Assembly: GCF_932294415.1 (NCBI RefSeq)
Contig: NC_065538.1
Span: 17,149,656-17,213,655, forward strand
Direction of reading: 5' to 3'
DNA length: 64,000 bases
Source of the DNA: Quercus robur
Lineage: Eukaryota > Streptophyta > Magnoliopsida > Fagales > Fagaceae
Shown here: in pieces, positions 1-11,165 of the stretch
How positions within the stretch are numbered: position 1 is the stretch's first letter
How the letters are laid out: the number at the start of each line of letters is the position of its first letter
Made by a program: the position numbers and the translations under genes
Notes under the pieces: generated by a model
Seen by the model: the letters and a program-made list of their open reading frames with translations, nothing else
Told to the model about the DNA's origin: nothing
The model's database searches: none

Positions 1-901
1 TATTCATTTGAAACCAAACTTTCTTGTGTTTTTGTATGTTGTTAGCTACAGTAAAGTGGGTTGTAAGAGAGTAATTTGTTTTGTTATTTTTGTTATTTTT
101 GTGAGAAACAAATGTGTGGTATTGTTGATAAGCAAAAAGAAGTAATTTGATACTTTTTGTAAAAGAGTTTGATGACGAAGTTTATGCGGATCAATGGCAG
201 AACCAACTCCTTTGTAGCAAATCATTTATCCGAGTCTCTACAATGCTTGGCTAGGTATGTGTCTCTCTCCTAATTTTCTGATTCGCCTTCCTTACAATTC
301 CTAGATTGGTACATCCTCCTTCCCATTTTCTTATTTTTAATCTCCTTTAAATCCCCTCCTCTCTAGAATGATTAGATCTGTGTACATTTGATTACAAGTT
401 CGTTAGTAGGAACTTTGGAGAATAGAATTTATATTTTTTTCTAGCATTGTTCTAGAGCAGCTCACAATATAACTTACCCAAAGCTGAAAACGGCAAAAAT
501 CTTAGTTATGTGTGCATGTTTTGTTCCTTTCGCTTCTTGGGGTTTGTAATTGTTATTTATCATTGTATATATTACCTTTTCATTTTGGTAGCAAATTGGG
601 AACCCAATGAGAAACATTTAATTGATTATTGATTTTTTCATCAATTAGCCTTCTTATTTTATGATTTTCAGTATATATATATATGTTGTGTGTGTCATTG
701 GCCAATGAATCAAATCTTGTCCATCATTTGCTTTAATGAAATGATGGAGGCATTAATGAAAAATTTGCATACTGTTTGAATGTTACTTTTATTGTTTGTG
801 TATTGCCGTTTTTTGGGTTTGAATTATTATCTATGCTTACAAAGGTATATGCATTTTTCTCAATAATTTTCGGTTAGTATCTAATGTCTCCTTCACCACA
901 G
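1..901. other. AT-rich noncoding stretch
   Basis: I recognise no gene, RNA or element here. A short TA/TG run lies near 673-692. It precedes the captured WD40 exons and may be intron or flank of the same captured fragment, but no earlier exon can be matched. Confidence 0.4.
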
Positions 902-2308
902 CACATTATTGACTCGGAGAAGTGGCCAACCTTCAGAATCCTGGGAGGCTCATAAGGCAGCAATCCAAGCACTCATAAAGCTGCCTTCAGGCGAGCTTGT
1001 TACAGGTATAATATGATTCAGTAGATGACTGTTCTGCTAGATATTGTTTTAGATTTTGTTGGTAGTTGGAACTGGTTACATCAGATTGGAATGCATAGAT
1101 CCAACTATGTCTTTCACTATGAACTTATGGGGCTCATCAGTAGATCTTTTCTTCCATTGTTTAATCCAAAATGACTACAGCTAACAAATCTTTTTAATAT
1201 GAGGCCCCAGGAAGAAGAGACAAAAACCTAGAAGATATTAATTAATATTGCTATCTCAGGTGCTGCTGGGATGATTTCAAATCATCTACTTTTCAAAGTA
1301 AGGATTTCTTAGATCCAAAGGTCGGAGTATGTTGATTTTGGGTGGGTTTTTTTTTTTTTTTTTTTCTCTTTTTAATTAAAAATTTCCTGGACTCTATTGC
1401 ATTTGAGTTGATATTGACCTGTAGGTCACCTTAATTGATCACAGGATACATAGAAGTCTAGCTTACAGTTTGACCCAATAATCATATCAACATTAGCATG
1501 TTCCCATAAAAGTAGGAACTCTGTTCAGAATTTATTGCAACATATTAAATAAGAGCTTTTCAAATATATTATTGTATTCAGTGCAATAAATGAACTGTTA
1601 AATTGTATTTTACTTTCATGAGTTCCGTGGTGTTAGTCACAGAGGGGGGAACCCCTCTGTGAGATTCTTTATATGATGACCATACAAACTCGATACTTCC
1701 CAGGTTCAACATATTTGATGGGTTTTTTGTCCACCATAACAAAAATGTGCTTTATTTATTTTTTTTCTAATACATTGAGTAGTATGGAATGTACACATGT
1801 AGTTACTACATGGTTGGTTTTCTCTATTTGTTAACTAGTGTACATGCAACTGCAAATTACAATTTAAGAGAACGTTTTACTTGAGAGAAGGTATTGTTAA
1901 AATTAAACGCAATTGGGTATAAAATGTATAGACCTGTAAGACTTTAATTAGGAGAATGATGTTATGGGTTGGACATGCCTTACAAATGACCGGTTATATG
2001 AGTTCACTAAATTATTGCAATATAACACAATTTTTTTGGTGCTCCCACAAGCCCCTTCCCTGACGAATGGAAGGTTAAAATTTAATTTTCCGCTTGTTAA
2101 GTTATAGGTGCGCCTAGATCCTTTGGGTCTTGAATTTATGATGTCAACCTCCACCTATTCTTGGGATAGAGGAGGAGGTGCTGTGTTACAGGCAGAGCCT
2201 ATTCTTATGGGGTTCATTTTTATGCTACCACGATTTTAGGTTCAAGTGATACAACTTTAAAACTTTGGAGAGGAAGCAAATGTACACATACTTTTGTTGG
2301 GCATACAG
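902..2308 (+). pseudogene. Two-exon WD40 fragment of a PLAA/DOA1-like gene
   Basis: Two exon-like pieces, 902-1005 and 2240-2308, join in phase across an intron with intact AG and GT borders (donor 1006, acceptor 2238-2239, next donor 2309). The joined reading includes SWEAHKAAIQALIKLPSGEL and then SSDTTLKLWRG followed by THTFVGHT. That is the WD40 propeller signature of phospholipase A2-activating protein (PLAA/DOA1/Ufd3), a ubiquitin-binding Cdc48 cofactor. The family protein has seven WD repeats plus PFU and PUL domains; only about one and a half repeats are present. The next expected WD exon is absent, and an unrelated ABC-transporter piece follows 560 bases on. I read this as a captured gene fragment. 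Family assignment is from recalled motifs and is fairly secure; function is presumably lost. Confidence 0.7.
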
Positions 2309-2870
2309 GTATTTTTTCCATTTATTTGCCTTCATTGTGCTTTATATATATATATATATATATCCTTATCTGCAATGTGTTGAAATCATGTGGGAATGAA
2401 AATAATTGTAGATTTTGCAAACTAACGATGCTATAAAATTTTCTTCTTACATGTCTGTTTGGTGATCATCAAACATATTTTCTTTGAGCTTCCTATAAGT
2501 TAGAAGTGGAAGAAGCATTTAATAAGACTTCTGATCTATAAGTTGGCATTAATTAACCAAACTGTTGACATGGGTAATCCTCATATGTTTAGTGCTTTAC
2601 ATGGTTTGATTGCTAAAAAATTTAGACATGATGATACCTCTTTGTCTCCTGTGGAGTATTTAGTGGGAAAGGAATGCTTGCACTTTTGACGGAAGTGAGA
2701 TTGATTCTTGATTTGAAGTTGCTCTTCCGGACTTTATCTAAGCGGACTAATGCTTTGGCATTCATTACCAATCTGACTGGTTTTTTATTTATCTTCACAT
2801 GATTGAGAGTTGTGTTATTTGCTTCAAACTTGGCTTTATAATATGGCTTTATATATCATTGATAAAACAG

Positions 2871-3030
2871 ATCAAATATAGGCTGATGCACTTGTTCTGA
2901 GGGGGATCAGTTGCACATTTGAGGAAGGGCACAAAATACGTATTGTTGGCAGAATTGGCAGTGGCAAGACCACTCTCATAAAGATGAACCTGTTTTGTCC
3001 AGTGGAGCTAGCTAGAGGGAAGATATAGTA
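2871..3030 (+). pseudogene. ABCC-type transporter NBD fragment (Walker A)
   Basis: After an acceptor-like AG at 2869-2870 the frames read IKYR, then, after a small frameshift, [19 protein letters not shown] and [12 protein letters not shown]. The last string is a Walker A/P-loop, and the context matches the second nucleotide-binding domain of plant ABCC (MRP-type) transporters, where GIVGRTGSGKTTL is usual. The frame ends in stops just after the GGKI-like position, so the exon is cut short, and no signature motif or Walker B follows. It lies in the same orientation as the PLAA-like fragment upstream, which suggests both were gathered by one capturing transposon. It cannot make a working transporter. 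Confidence 0.65.
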
Positions 3031-3775
3031 ATGTATCTATTGAAACCTGTAGTATTCCATGTAATGTTCACTTTTTACGTAACTTTTAAATTTTAAGTGT
3101 TCATTTTTTTTTTCTAATTCTGAATAATATTACAAGGTACATCATAATTTTAGGGTTTTATTTACTGTGTTTGGGATTCAAGAACCTTTATATAGCTGTG
3201 TTATTTGTTTTTTTAGTTGGTTGGTGTCAATTTTTATTCATGGTCATTTTGTTCTGGACTTTCTATATTGTGGCTATTAAAATTTTCAGAATTGACTTGA
3301 AGAATTTAGATAATTTTCTAATGTTGGACGATTTATCATGTATGAATAATTCCAATCCTATCTTTTTTAAACTTTGAATTTTCTTTGATTGGTATGGATT
3401 GCAGTGAATCCCCCAACGAGGAGGATTTCCAAATCGTTCATGTAGAGGTTATGCAATTCATTGTTGTTTTTTACGTCATGTACATTCGTTAATCGTGGCT
3501 CATTGTGTATAGGCTGATGTAGTATTTTGTAACTACACAATAATGGACTGCAGTTAATCAAATAGACGGGGTACGACCAAAGCTGACTGAATAGGATCAA
3601 ATAGAGTAAATAGAATGTAGTACACCGATTTTCCTAGAAACCACAGTGGACCGAATAAGACCAAAGTAGATATAATGGACCGAATAAGACCAAAGTAGTC
3701 CAAAAACAAAAATAATAAGGTTATTTTTCCATATATACATATCTGCCAGTGAAACAAGAAGTCGTACTTTTGCAT
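3031..3775. other. Noncoding, with a short direct repeat
   Basis: No gene is supported. A 23-base word (TGGACCGAATAAGACCAAAG plus TAG) occurs at about 3647-3669 and again at 3676-3698. Short open frames on the minus strand are products of this repeat. The stretch is downstream of the minus-strand gene that starts at 4213 and may hold its 3' UTR. Confidence 0.4.
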
Positions 3776-4213
3776 TCATGCATCCGTACGTTGTCTCGTG
3801 GGTGCATCAACTTCATCATCCCCCACAACATGAGCCACCACTTCATTCAACATGTTTGCACTCAACGTTGCGATCCTCCTTGCGTGGTCACGCTCCTCAA
3901 TGGCAACTTCCAACTGATACCTTAACAAAGTGTGCCTAATGTCTCCACTGCCATAGTTGGTTCCTTCGCTTTGAGAAGTGCTAGGTGGAGTTGAGGTTGA
4001 TATGTTTGGAGTTTCCCACGATGTAGACGCACCACCATGCACGCCCATACCATTACCATGCAAATACTCCATGTATGCAGCTTCGGCTTCCCTTCGATCT
4101 TTATATGATTTGTGATTGGCGTTTGGGAATTTATGAACTTGTCTACTCGCATCTAGCCAACTGTCGTATATGCCTGGAACACGACCGTTAAACACAACAT
4201 AGGTTCGTCCCAT
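3776..4213 (-). CDS. RNase H1 N-terminal (viroplasmin-like) domain protein
   Basis: A 145-residue protein starting with ATG at 4213. Residues about 4-50 (YVVFNGRVPGIYDSW, then KSYKDRREAEAAYMEY) match the small double-strand-nucleic-acid-binding domain shared by the N terminus of eukaryotic RNase H1 and caulimovirus viroplasmin. The rest is Ser/Thr/Gly-rich, followed by a helical ERDHARRIATLSANMLNEVVAHV segment and an acidic tail. There is no RNase H catalytic domain, so a binding role is more likely than cleavage. The ATG is about 100 bases from the inverted-motif array at 4310-4470, on whose other side the MuDR transposase is transcribed divergently. Stand-alone proteins with this domain occur near plant transposons, and I infer it is an accessory gene of the MULE module rather than a viral remnant. 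Confidence 0.65.
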   Translation of the reverse strand: MGRTYVVFNGRVPGIYDSWLDASRQVHKFPNANHKSYKDRREAEAAYMEYLHGNGMGVHGGASTSWETPNISTSTPPSTSQSEGTNYGSGDIRHTLLRYQLEVAIEERDHARRIATLSANMLNEVVAHVVGDDEVDAPTRQRTDA

Positions 4214-4309
4214 CCTGCTCTACAAAAACGCAATGGTGGGAACTCTTTGCACTAGAATGTGGTTGCTAACGTGTGAAGTGAGCTTTTGTAGTGGAAATGG
4301 GGCTAAAAC

Positions 4310-4470
4310 TCGATTCTATAGAAATCGAGTTATAGCATGCGGAGTTACATGTAACTCGACTTCTAATTAACCGAGTTTCTGAAATGCCGTCAACTCAATA
4401 CGTCTTGTCAACAGTAACTCGATTTATGTGGTATCGAGTTTTATATAAAATCGATTTCCTTAATATCGAG
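4310..4470. repeat. Left array of TAACTCGATTT inverted motifs
   Basis: Four imperfect copies of a roughly 26-base inverted motif occur (arms AACTCGATT and AATCGAGTT or close variants) at about 4312, 4353, 4417 and 4448. The array lies between the minus-strand gene starting at 4213 and the inferred first exon of the plus-strand transposase, so it sits where a divergent promoter would be. The same motif recurs at 9.15-11.08, 15.5-16.1 and 25.3-25.56 kb. Confidence 0.8.
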
Positions 4471-4534
4471 TCATGTTGTCCCCCTCCCCACATTTCAGAA
4501 TCCATGCACGTGTCTGGCTCTATTTGTGTTGAAA

Positions 4535-4696
4535 ACCTTCACTGTCTGGTCTCTGAAAAAGAAAGCCTATGAGGTGAACAAAGTTTGCTAACTCTTCTGC
4601 CATTTTCCTTGTCATTATTGCATCCTCACCAGGCGTGCTGTTGCTGTGGTCCCCTTCTTCTTTGTTCTGGCACATCTTCCCTGACAGGTATATATT
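4535..4696 (+). other. Candidate noncoding first exon of the MULE transposase
   Basis: This stretch ends in a good donor (CCTGACAG followed by GTATAT at 4697). The transposase ATG at 5780 lies eight bases past an acceptor-like TTATCCAG ending at 5772. An untranslated exon plus a 5' UTR intron is therefore plausible, as for two other genes of the module. No transcript data are available to me. Confidence 0.4.
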
Positions 4697-4786
4697 CACT
4701 TACATAACTACTTATAAATGGATTGACTTACATAACTACTTATAATTTGGATTGCTTTCTACAACTGTCTTATTCTGACATTATGT

Positions 4787-4918
4787 GTGTGTATATATAT
4801 ACATAAATGTATGTATGTATAGATATATGTATATATAGACAAACGTACTTACCCATATCATAAGATGTATATGTGGCATTCCCAAATATATGTATATATA
4901 TATACACACACATACACT

Positions 4919-4952
<34 letters not shown>

Positions 4953-5245
4953 CATGTATGTATTTATGTATATGCAAATATATGTAAATATAAACAAAGC
5001 TACCTACCCATATATGATCACATGTATATATATATATATATACACACACACATGTATAGGTATGTTTACATATAATGTATGTGCTTAGGGCACCAATTTT
5101 TTGAAACATTTTTGTTAGGAATTGCAAAAAATGTTAGTGCATTGAAAATCCTGGAAAAAATTGTCCAAGAAACGATTAATTATTGTGTGCTCTTATGACT
5201 TATGTGAGAATAATCTTATATGTGTGTGTGTGTGTGTGATAGTGA
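4787..5245. repeat. TA/CA/GT microsatellites
   Basis: Alternating TA, CA and TGTA runs fill about 4787-5070, and a GT run lies at about 5219-5238. They create overlapping open frames on both strands that are low-complexity artefacts. They lie inside the inferred 5' UTR intron of the transposase. Confidence 0.85.
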
Positions 5246-5465
5246 CATTGTATACATATTGTTCCTAAATATGTCGAGTTTTATATAGTAATGTATATAA
5301 TAATTATTTTTGAGAATTCTTTTGGGAAATATGAATATAATCATTCTAAATAAACATATATATAAACAAACATTGTACGGTGAATTCATATGATGACATA
5401 TGCATTCATTCATACATATTAACAATGATGTGTAATGTATACTGAGGTTTAAATTGTATGGCTCT

Positions 5466-5640
5466 TTCAGTTCTGAAAGTCTTTGCTGTGTGGGTTCTGA
5501 AAAAGAAAGCCTGCGAGGTGAACAAGTTTTGCTGACCATGTTTGCATTTTCCTACTCCATATTGCATCCTTACCAAGCGATATTACAAACACCCTAATTC
5601 TTTGTTGTGGCACGTCTCCCCTAAAAGGCCAATGTTTGTG
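5466..5640 (+). repeat. Diverged second copy of the 4535-4696 segment
   Basis: The words TCTGAAAAAGAAAGCCT, GAGGTGAACAA, ATTGCATCCT, ACCA and TTCTTTGTT-TGGCAC occur in the same order as in 4535-4696, so this is a direct duplication about 935 bases apart. The donor at the end of the first copy is changed here (CCTAAAAGG). Confidence 0.7.
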
Positions 5641-5779
5641 TCCAAACGAATCAAGTGTGTACACCTATAATTAGGATAGCATCATAGTGCATCTGTAAAA
5701 GATTAATTACTGTTGCATTAACATAACCCCCTATCTTCTGCATGATAACCACAATTAATTGTCCTTATCCAGGTCTGGC

Positions 5780-8407
5780 ATGGGTCGTCACTGCTTCTAC
5801 GTTTACTATGATGGGGAACAGTATTTCCATGACTTGCATGGGCTGTCCTATAAAGGCGAGTCAGTGAAGCAGAAGTTCATTGAGTTGAAATGGGGAACAC
5901 ACTTGAGAAAAATGCACCGGAAGATAATGGAAGCTCTACGGTTGGACAAGGAGTCACATAAGATATCCATTGTGTACCGTGCCCCCCAGATACTTGTGAG
6001 TACTCAGGTTGTCTACAACTCAAATCCGTTGGGTTGCGATGCTGACGTGGACATGATGTGGGCAGTGATTAAGCGGACCCCCCAGTTCATAGCGTCCGAC
6101 TTGTATGTAACTGTTGAGGCTGTTGGGTTCCATGGTAGTGCAAGTTCACAGCATGCCAGTGGGGTGGAAGAGCCACACTCATTGTCGGTTGACGTGCATC
6201 CTCCCTTTGCCTATGCCACGCCTTTCCCTTACAATAATCAACCATGTAGTGCGGTTGATCATTTGGACAACACCGAAGTGGTAGGTGCCACCAATACACA
6301 TGATGTGGGAGGGTCTACTCACACATATGAGCATGTCCAAGCTGATATGGACGGGGGAATTGATATTGATGCCAGCCAAGATGTGTATGAAGAGTTCATT
6401 GATACTGATGGACCAGTGGACGACGCGGAGGTCTTAGATGTACCACTGATCGAAAATAACGAGGAGGATTGCCTTACAACAGTTCCTATCCCAGAATGGT
6501 TCACATCAAACACATGGGACAATATTAATGACCCATCACCTGCATTGGGTACAGGACATCTTACAAGTTGGCATAAAGATGACCACCCAGCAAGGGGGAT
6601 GCTATTCAAGAATAAAGCCTCTGTTCAATATGTGTTGACCCTCTACTCTGTGGAGCATAATAAGCAATACAAGGTCATCAAGTCTGACACCAATAGGCTG
6701 GTAGTGCGGTGTAAGAATGAGGCATGTCTGTGGTCAATTCGGGCCAATTGCAGCAAGAAGCACGGGATGTGGGTTATCAGTACATGTAAGGGTCCCCATA
6801 GTTGCTCATCCCTCCAGCTACCAACTGATGGGCGGATGATGGATTCAAAGTTCATCTCCATTGCACTTGAGAAGTATGTACGGGAAGACCTAACCCGAAA
6901 GGTAAGGGACTTGCGTAGTATGTTGCATGCAAGGCATGGGCATGATGTAACTATGTACAAGGTTTGGGAAGCCAAACAGAAGGCAGTTGCACGTATTTAC
7001 GGGGATTTTGACGAGTCGTACGCAGAATTGCCACGATTTCTAGCTGCATTGTCTAATACAGATCCGGATACTGTGACCACACTAAAGTGTGACCCCAATG
7101 TCCCGGGGACTTGTATATTCAACTCCGCGTTTTGGGCTTTCGGTCCGTGTATTAGAGGGTTTAGGCATTGCAGGCCGGTGATAATCATAGATGCAACGCA
7201 CCTTTATGGCAAGTACAAAGGAAAGCTGTTGATAGCAATGGCAACAGATGGTAACAACGAGGTTTATCCACTCGCATTTGCCGTTGTCGAAAGTGAGAGC
7301 ACGGAGACATGGGGATGGTTCTTGGCATGCCTGTTGACCTATGTTACAGACCGCACCAATTTGTGTATAATATCCGACAGGCATTGTGGGATACAATCAT
7401 GCTTCGATGACACCACTAGGGGCTACTTGCAACCGCCCTTAACCCATCACCGGTATTGCCTCCGCCATTTAGTAAGCAATGTTAACACTAACTTCAATAG
7501 TGTGCCGTTGAAGAACTTGGTATGGAACGCAGCAACTGCGAATCAAGTTAGGAAGTTTGAGAACACCATGGATTGCATCAAGAATGTCAACCCGGCTGCG
7601 TACGACTATCTTAAGGAGGTAAATCAAGAAAAGTGGACACTTGTACATGACCATGGGCACCGATATGGGGCAATGACAACCAACCTGTCAGAGTGCTTCA
7701 ATGGGGTACTTAAGGGCGCACGTAGCTTGCCCATAACTGCAATGGTGAAGTTTACATTTTACAAGGTGAACTCATACTTTGACGAACGTCAAAACAAAAC
7801 CCTAGAGAAGTTGGAAGAGGGGCAAGTGTGGTGCAAATATGCCTATGACAAGTTCGAGGAAAATCAAGAGAAGGCGAAGCTCCATATTGTTAGAAGGATG
7901 AGTGCGCAACAACGGTTATATACAGTGGAGACATAGTCTTCACTGTTGAACACTGGCGGGGGAGATCACACCCATAGGCTTTCCCTCATAGACATGACAT
8001 GCACGTGCGGCAAATGGGAAGCAAACAAGATCCCTTGTTCCCACTTGATAGCAGTTTGTGCCAAACACAACCATGATGCCACTGAGTATATGGATCATTT
8101 CTACCGCCTTGAAGAACGGTATCACAGCTATGAGCCTATATTCCAACCACTAAAAGATAGGTTAGAATGGTCGGAGCCAGCAGAAAGGAGAACCGTGATG
8201 CCAAACCAGCGGTTGATCCGTGAAAAAGGTCGGCCCAAGTCCACGAGAATTCGCAATGAGATGGATGACGAGGATAGGGAGTTGCCAACCTCATTGTGGA
8301 TTGAGAATGGACCAAAGTTGAAGTGTGGGTTGTGTCGCCAAGAGGGTCATAACCGTCGTACATGTCCAACTCGAAATGTGGCTTCAACAAGCCATGGTGC
8401 TATGTAG
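5780..8407 (+). pseudogene. MuDR-type MULE transposase with one in-frame stop
   Basis: The frame is open from ATG at 5780 to the stop ending at 8407 except for a single TAG at 7934-7936; sequence on both sides is in the same frame, giving about 875 codons. Domain order is that of a full plant MULE transposase. An N-terminal module covers about 1-115 and an acidic linker about 170-230. A MuDR DNA-binding-like zinc domain covers about 258-342. The MULE DDE core has Asp near 471 (IIIDATHLYG), Asp near 533 (IISDRHCGI) and a candidate Glu near 637 (NLSECFNGVL). The SWIM finger near 740 is CTCGKW...CSHL, and a C-terminal zinc knuckle (CGLCRQEGH...C) is CX2CX4HX4C. The enzyme would cut and join element ends in the nucleus. 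The stop separates the catalytic core from SWIM and knuckle. Because it is the only lesion, inactivation is recent, or the stop is read through or a sequencing error. Confidence 0.9.
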
Positions 8408-9150
8408 CAGGTAACAATTACAAATCATAGTAACAAGGGGGTATCATAAGTTATTCTTCTTTACATGTTTAGATATTACATTATATGAGTTATAATTAAG
8501 ATGTGGGCAGTAATTTGTAGTATTCTTTCAATCTTATTGTTTGTGGTGTACATATTCTAGTATTCATGAGGTCTCTATTTCCCTAACTGTATATGTTTTC
8601 ATGCAGATTTGTAATTGTTGCCAAGGTGTAACTGTAGATGCTCCTCATTTAAGCAGGCAAGCTTGAATGCTCTTCTATATTTGTCAATTCAATTTATTGA
8701 TTACCATGGGTTGTATACTAATTTCTGTGTTAGCTACTCCTCAGAAAGGAGGCAACTTCTGAAAAGAACAAAAAGAAGGTGTCACTCAAATGCTATGACT
8801 CCATGTTTGCCTAAAACCATTGTTGGCGGATGCTGTCCAAGTTTCAACTTACAATTGTGAAGAATGTTTAAAATGCAAAAATGGAACTTTTTATTTTTGT
8901 ACATCAACTGATTTAAATGCATAGAGGCTCTTTACTTACAAATAAGCTTGTATATATGGATGATTTTTTTATTCGCGTAATGCAAATGGGGGAATGTTAC
9001 TGATGGATGTGGTTGGTTATGATTTGTATGGATGACTTGTTGTTCACAGCATGGTTGTCAGCAGGTCCACTTTTACTATGAATAAGCACGATACTGAATG
9101 GGTGTGAACAGTGCAAGTCGCAAGCAAAACTACAAGTAGAAAGGTTATAC
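8408..9150. other. 3' flank of the transposase gene
   Basis: An AT-rich stretch with no recognisable domain. It probably holds the transposase 3' UTR, with a possible intron acceptor near 8606 (TTCATGCAG). The short frames here have no domain or codon bias I can support. Confidence 0.4.
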
Positions 9151-11076
9151 TAAATGAAACTCGATTTTCCAGGTAACGAGTTACGTTGCAGTCCATTTTC
9201 AATCCCCTTCGACTGTATCCATTCTCAATTGTCAAGTATCTGGGTTACTCGATTTCTCTATATCCGAGTTACGTCCAACATAACTCGATTTATAGGGTAC
9301 CGAGTTACGTTGGAGAGCACTCTACACAGCTAGATTCCTCTTGGATTGTATCTGGACCAGTCCAAATAGCTGGACTGGGTGATTGAGCCCAGTCAAGGTA
9401 ACTCGATTTCCTTATAACTGAGTTATGTTGAGAAGAACTCCCTATCTGTAGCTTCGAGATACATTGAAGACCATTGTGCACACTTAGATTCCTCTTGGAC
9501 TGCCTCTGGACCAGTCCAAATATCTAGGCTGGGTCAGGAAGCCAATCAACTTAACTCGATTAAGTTATTACCGAGTTATGTTGAAAAAAACTCGATATCT
9601 TTAGCATCGAGATACGTTGAAGACCATTCTCTACACTTAGATTCCTCTTGGACTGCCTCTGGACCAGTCCAATTATCTGGGCTGGGTCAAGAAGCCCAGT
9701 CAACTTAACTCGATTTAGTTGTTACCGAGTTAAGTTGAGAGGAACTCGATATCTATAGAATCGAGATACGTTGAAGACACTTAGATTCCTCTTGGACTGC
9801 CTCTGGACCAGTCCAATTATCTGGGCTAGGTCAGGAAGCCCAGTCAACTTAACTCGATTTAGTTGTTACCGAGTTATGTTGAGAGAAACTCGATATCTAT
9901 AGAATCGAGATACGTTGAAGACCATTGTCTACACTTAGATTCCTCTTGGACTGCCTCTGGACCAGTCCAATTATCTGGGCTAGGTCAGGAAGCCCAGTCA
10001 ACTTAACTCGATTTAGTTGTTACCGAGTTATGTTGAAAGAAACTCGATATCTGTAGCATCGAGATACGTTGAAGACCATTACACTTAGATTCCCTCTTGG
10101 ACTGCCTCTGGACCAGTCCAATTATCTGGGTTGGGTCAGGAAGCCCAGTCAACTTAACTCGATTTAGTTGTTACCGAGTTAAGTTGAGAGGAACTCGATA
10201 TCTATAGAATCGAGATACGTTGAAGACACTTAGATTCCTCTTGGACTGCCTCTGGACCAGTCCAATTATCTGGGCTGGGTCAGGAAGCCCAGTCAACTTA
10301 ACTCGATTTAGTTGTTACCGAGTTATGTTGAGAGGAACTCGATATCTATAGAATCGAGATACGTTGAAGACCATTTTCTACACTTAGATTCCTCTTGGAC
10401 TGCCTCTGGACCAGTCCAATTATCTGGGCTGGGTCAGGAAGCCCAGTCAACTTAACTCGATTTAGTTGTTACCGAGTTATGTTGAAAGAAACTCGATATC
10501 TGTAGCATCGAGATAAGTTGAAGACCATTACACTTAGATTCCCTCTTGGACTGCCTCTGGACCAGTCCAATTATCTGGGCTGGGTCAGGAAGCCCAGTCA
10601 ACTTAACTCGATTTAGTTGTTACCGAGTTATGTTGAAAGAAACTCGATATCTGTAGCATCGAGATACGTTGAAGACCATTGTCTACACGTAGATTCCTCT
10701 TGGACTGCCTCTGGACCAGTCCAATTATCTGGGCTGGGTCAGGAAGCCCAGTCAACTTAACTCGATTTAGTTGTTACCGAGTTAAGTTTGAAAGGAACTC
10801 GATATCTATAGCATCGAGATACGTTGAAGACCATTGTTACCGAGTTATTCCCATGTAACTTAACTCGAATTCTTTATAAGCAAGTTATTCCCATGTAACT
10901 CGATTTCTTGAGTATCGAGTAATTCTGCTTTAACCTGATGTTCAGGATATCGAGTTACTTCAAATGGACTTCCAAACCACCACACACAACATGGATTCCT
11001 CTGAGATACACTGCGCACAGCATGGACTCCTTTTAGTCCCAGTACACATAACTCGATTTCTTAATAATCGGGTTAT
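9150..11076. repeat. Inverted-motif satellite array (~150-bp monomers)
   Basis: Nine clear monomers of about 144-155 bases run from about 9400 to 10850, flanked by diverged motif pairs at 9152-9310 and 10855-11076. Each monomer carries two inverted pairs, TAACTCGATTT...ACCGAGTTA and AACTCGATAT...ATCGAGATA. It also has a hairpin-prone block built on CTGGACCAGTCCA and GGGCTGGGTCAGGAAGCCC. Marker variants (ACGTTGAAGACACTTAG without the CCATT insert, and CATTACACTTAGATTCCC) recur at a spacing of about 449 bases, so three monomers form a higher-order unit that was duplicated. The array ends about 90 bases before the ATG of the B3 gene. Confidence 0.9.
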
Positions 11077-11165
11077 GTGTATGACCAACCCACTATTTAG
11101 TGCTCAAACGTACGAAGCAGCAACTGTTCAACTTCTTCTCAGCGAAAGTTTGGAGAACCAGAACA

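Noticed and set aside
3776-4213. Remnant of an integrated caulimovirus
   Set aside because: Only the small RNase H1-N/viroplasmin-type domain is present; no movement, coat or reverse-transcriptase sequence is near, and the domain occurs in non-viral plant genes.
4770-5127. Several open frames of 60-75 codons on both strands
   Set aside because: They are TA/CA/TG microsatellite translations (Tyr/Ile/His/Thr repeats) with no domain.
5759-5779. Upstream non-ATG start of the transposase
   Set aside because: The first true ATG in frame is 5780, eight bases past a good acceptor; the earlier codon is TTG within the likely intron.
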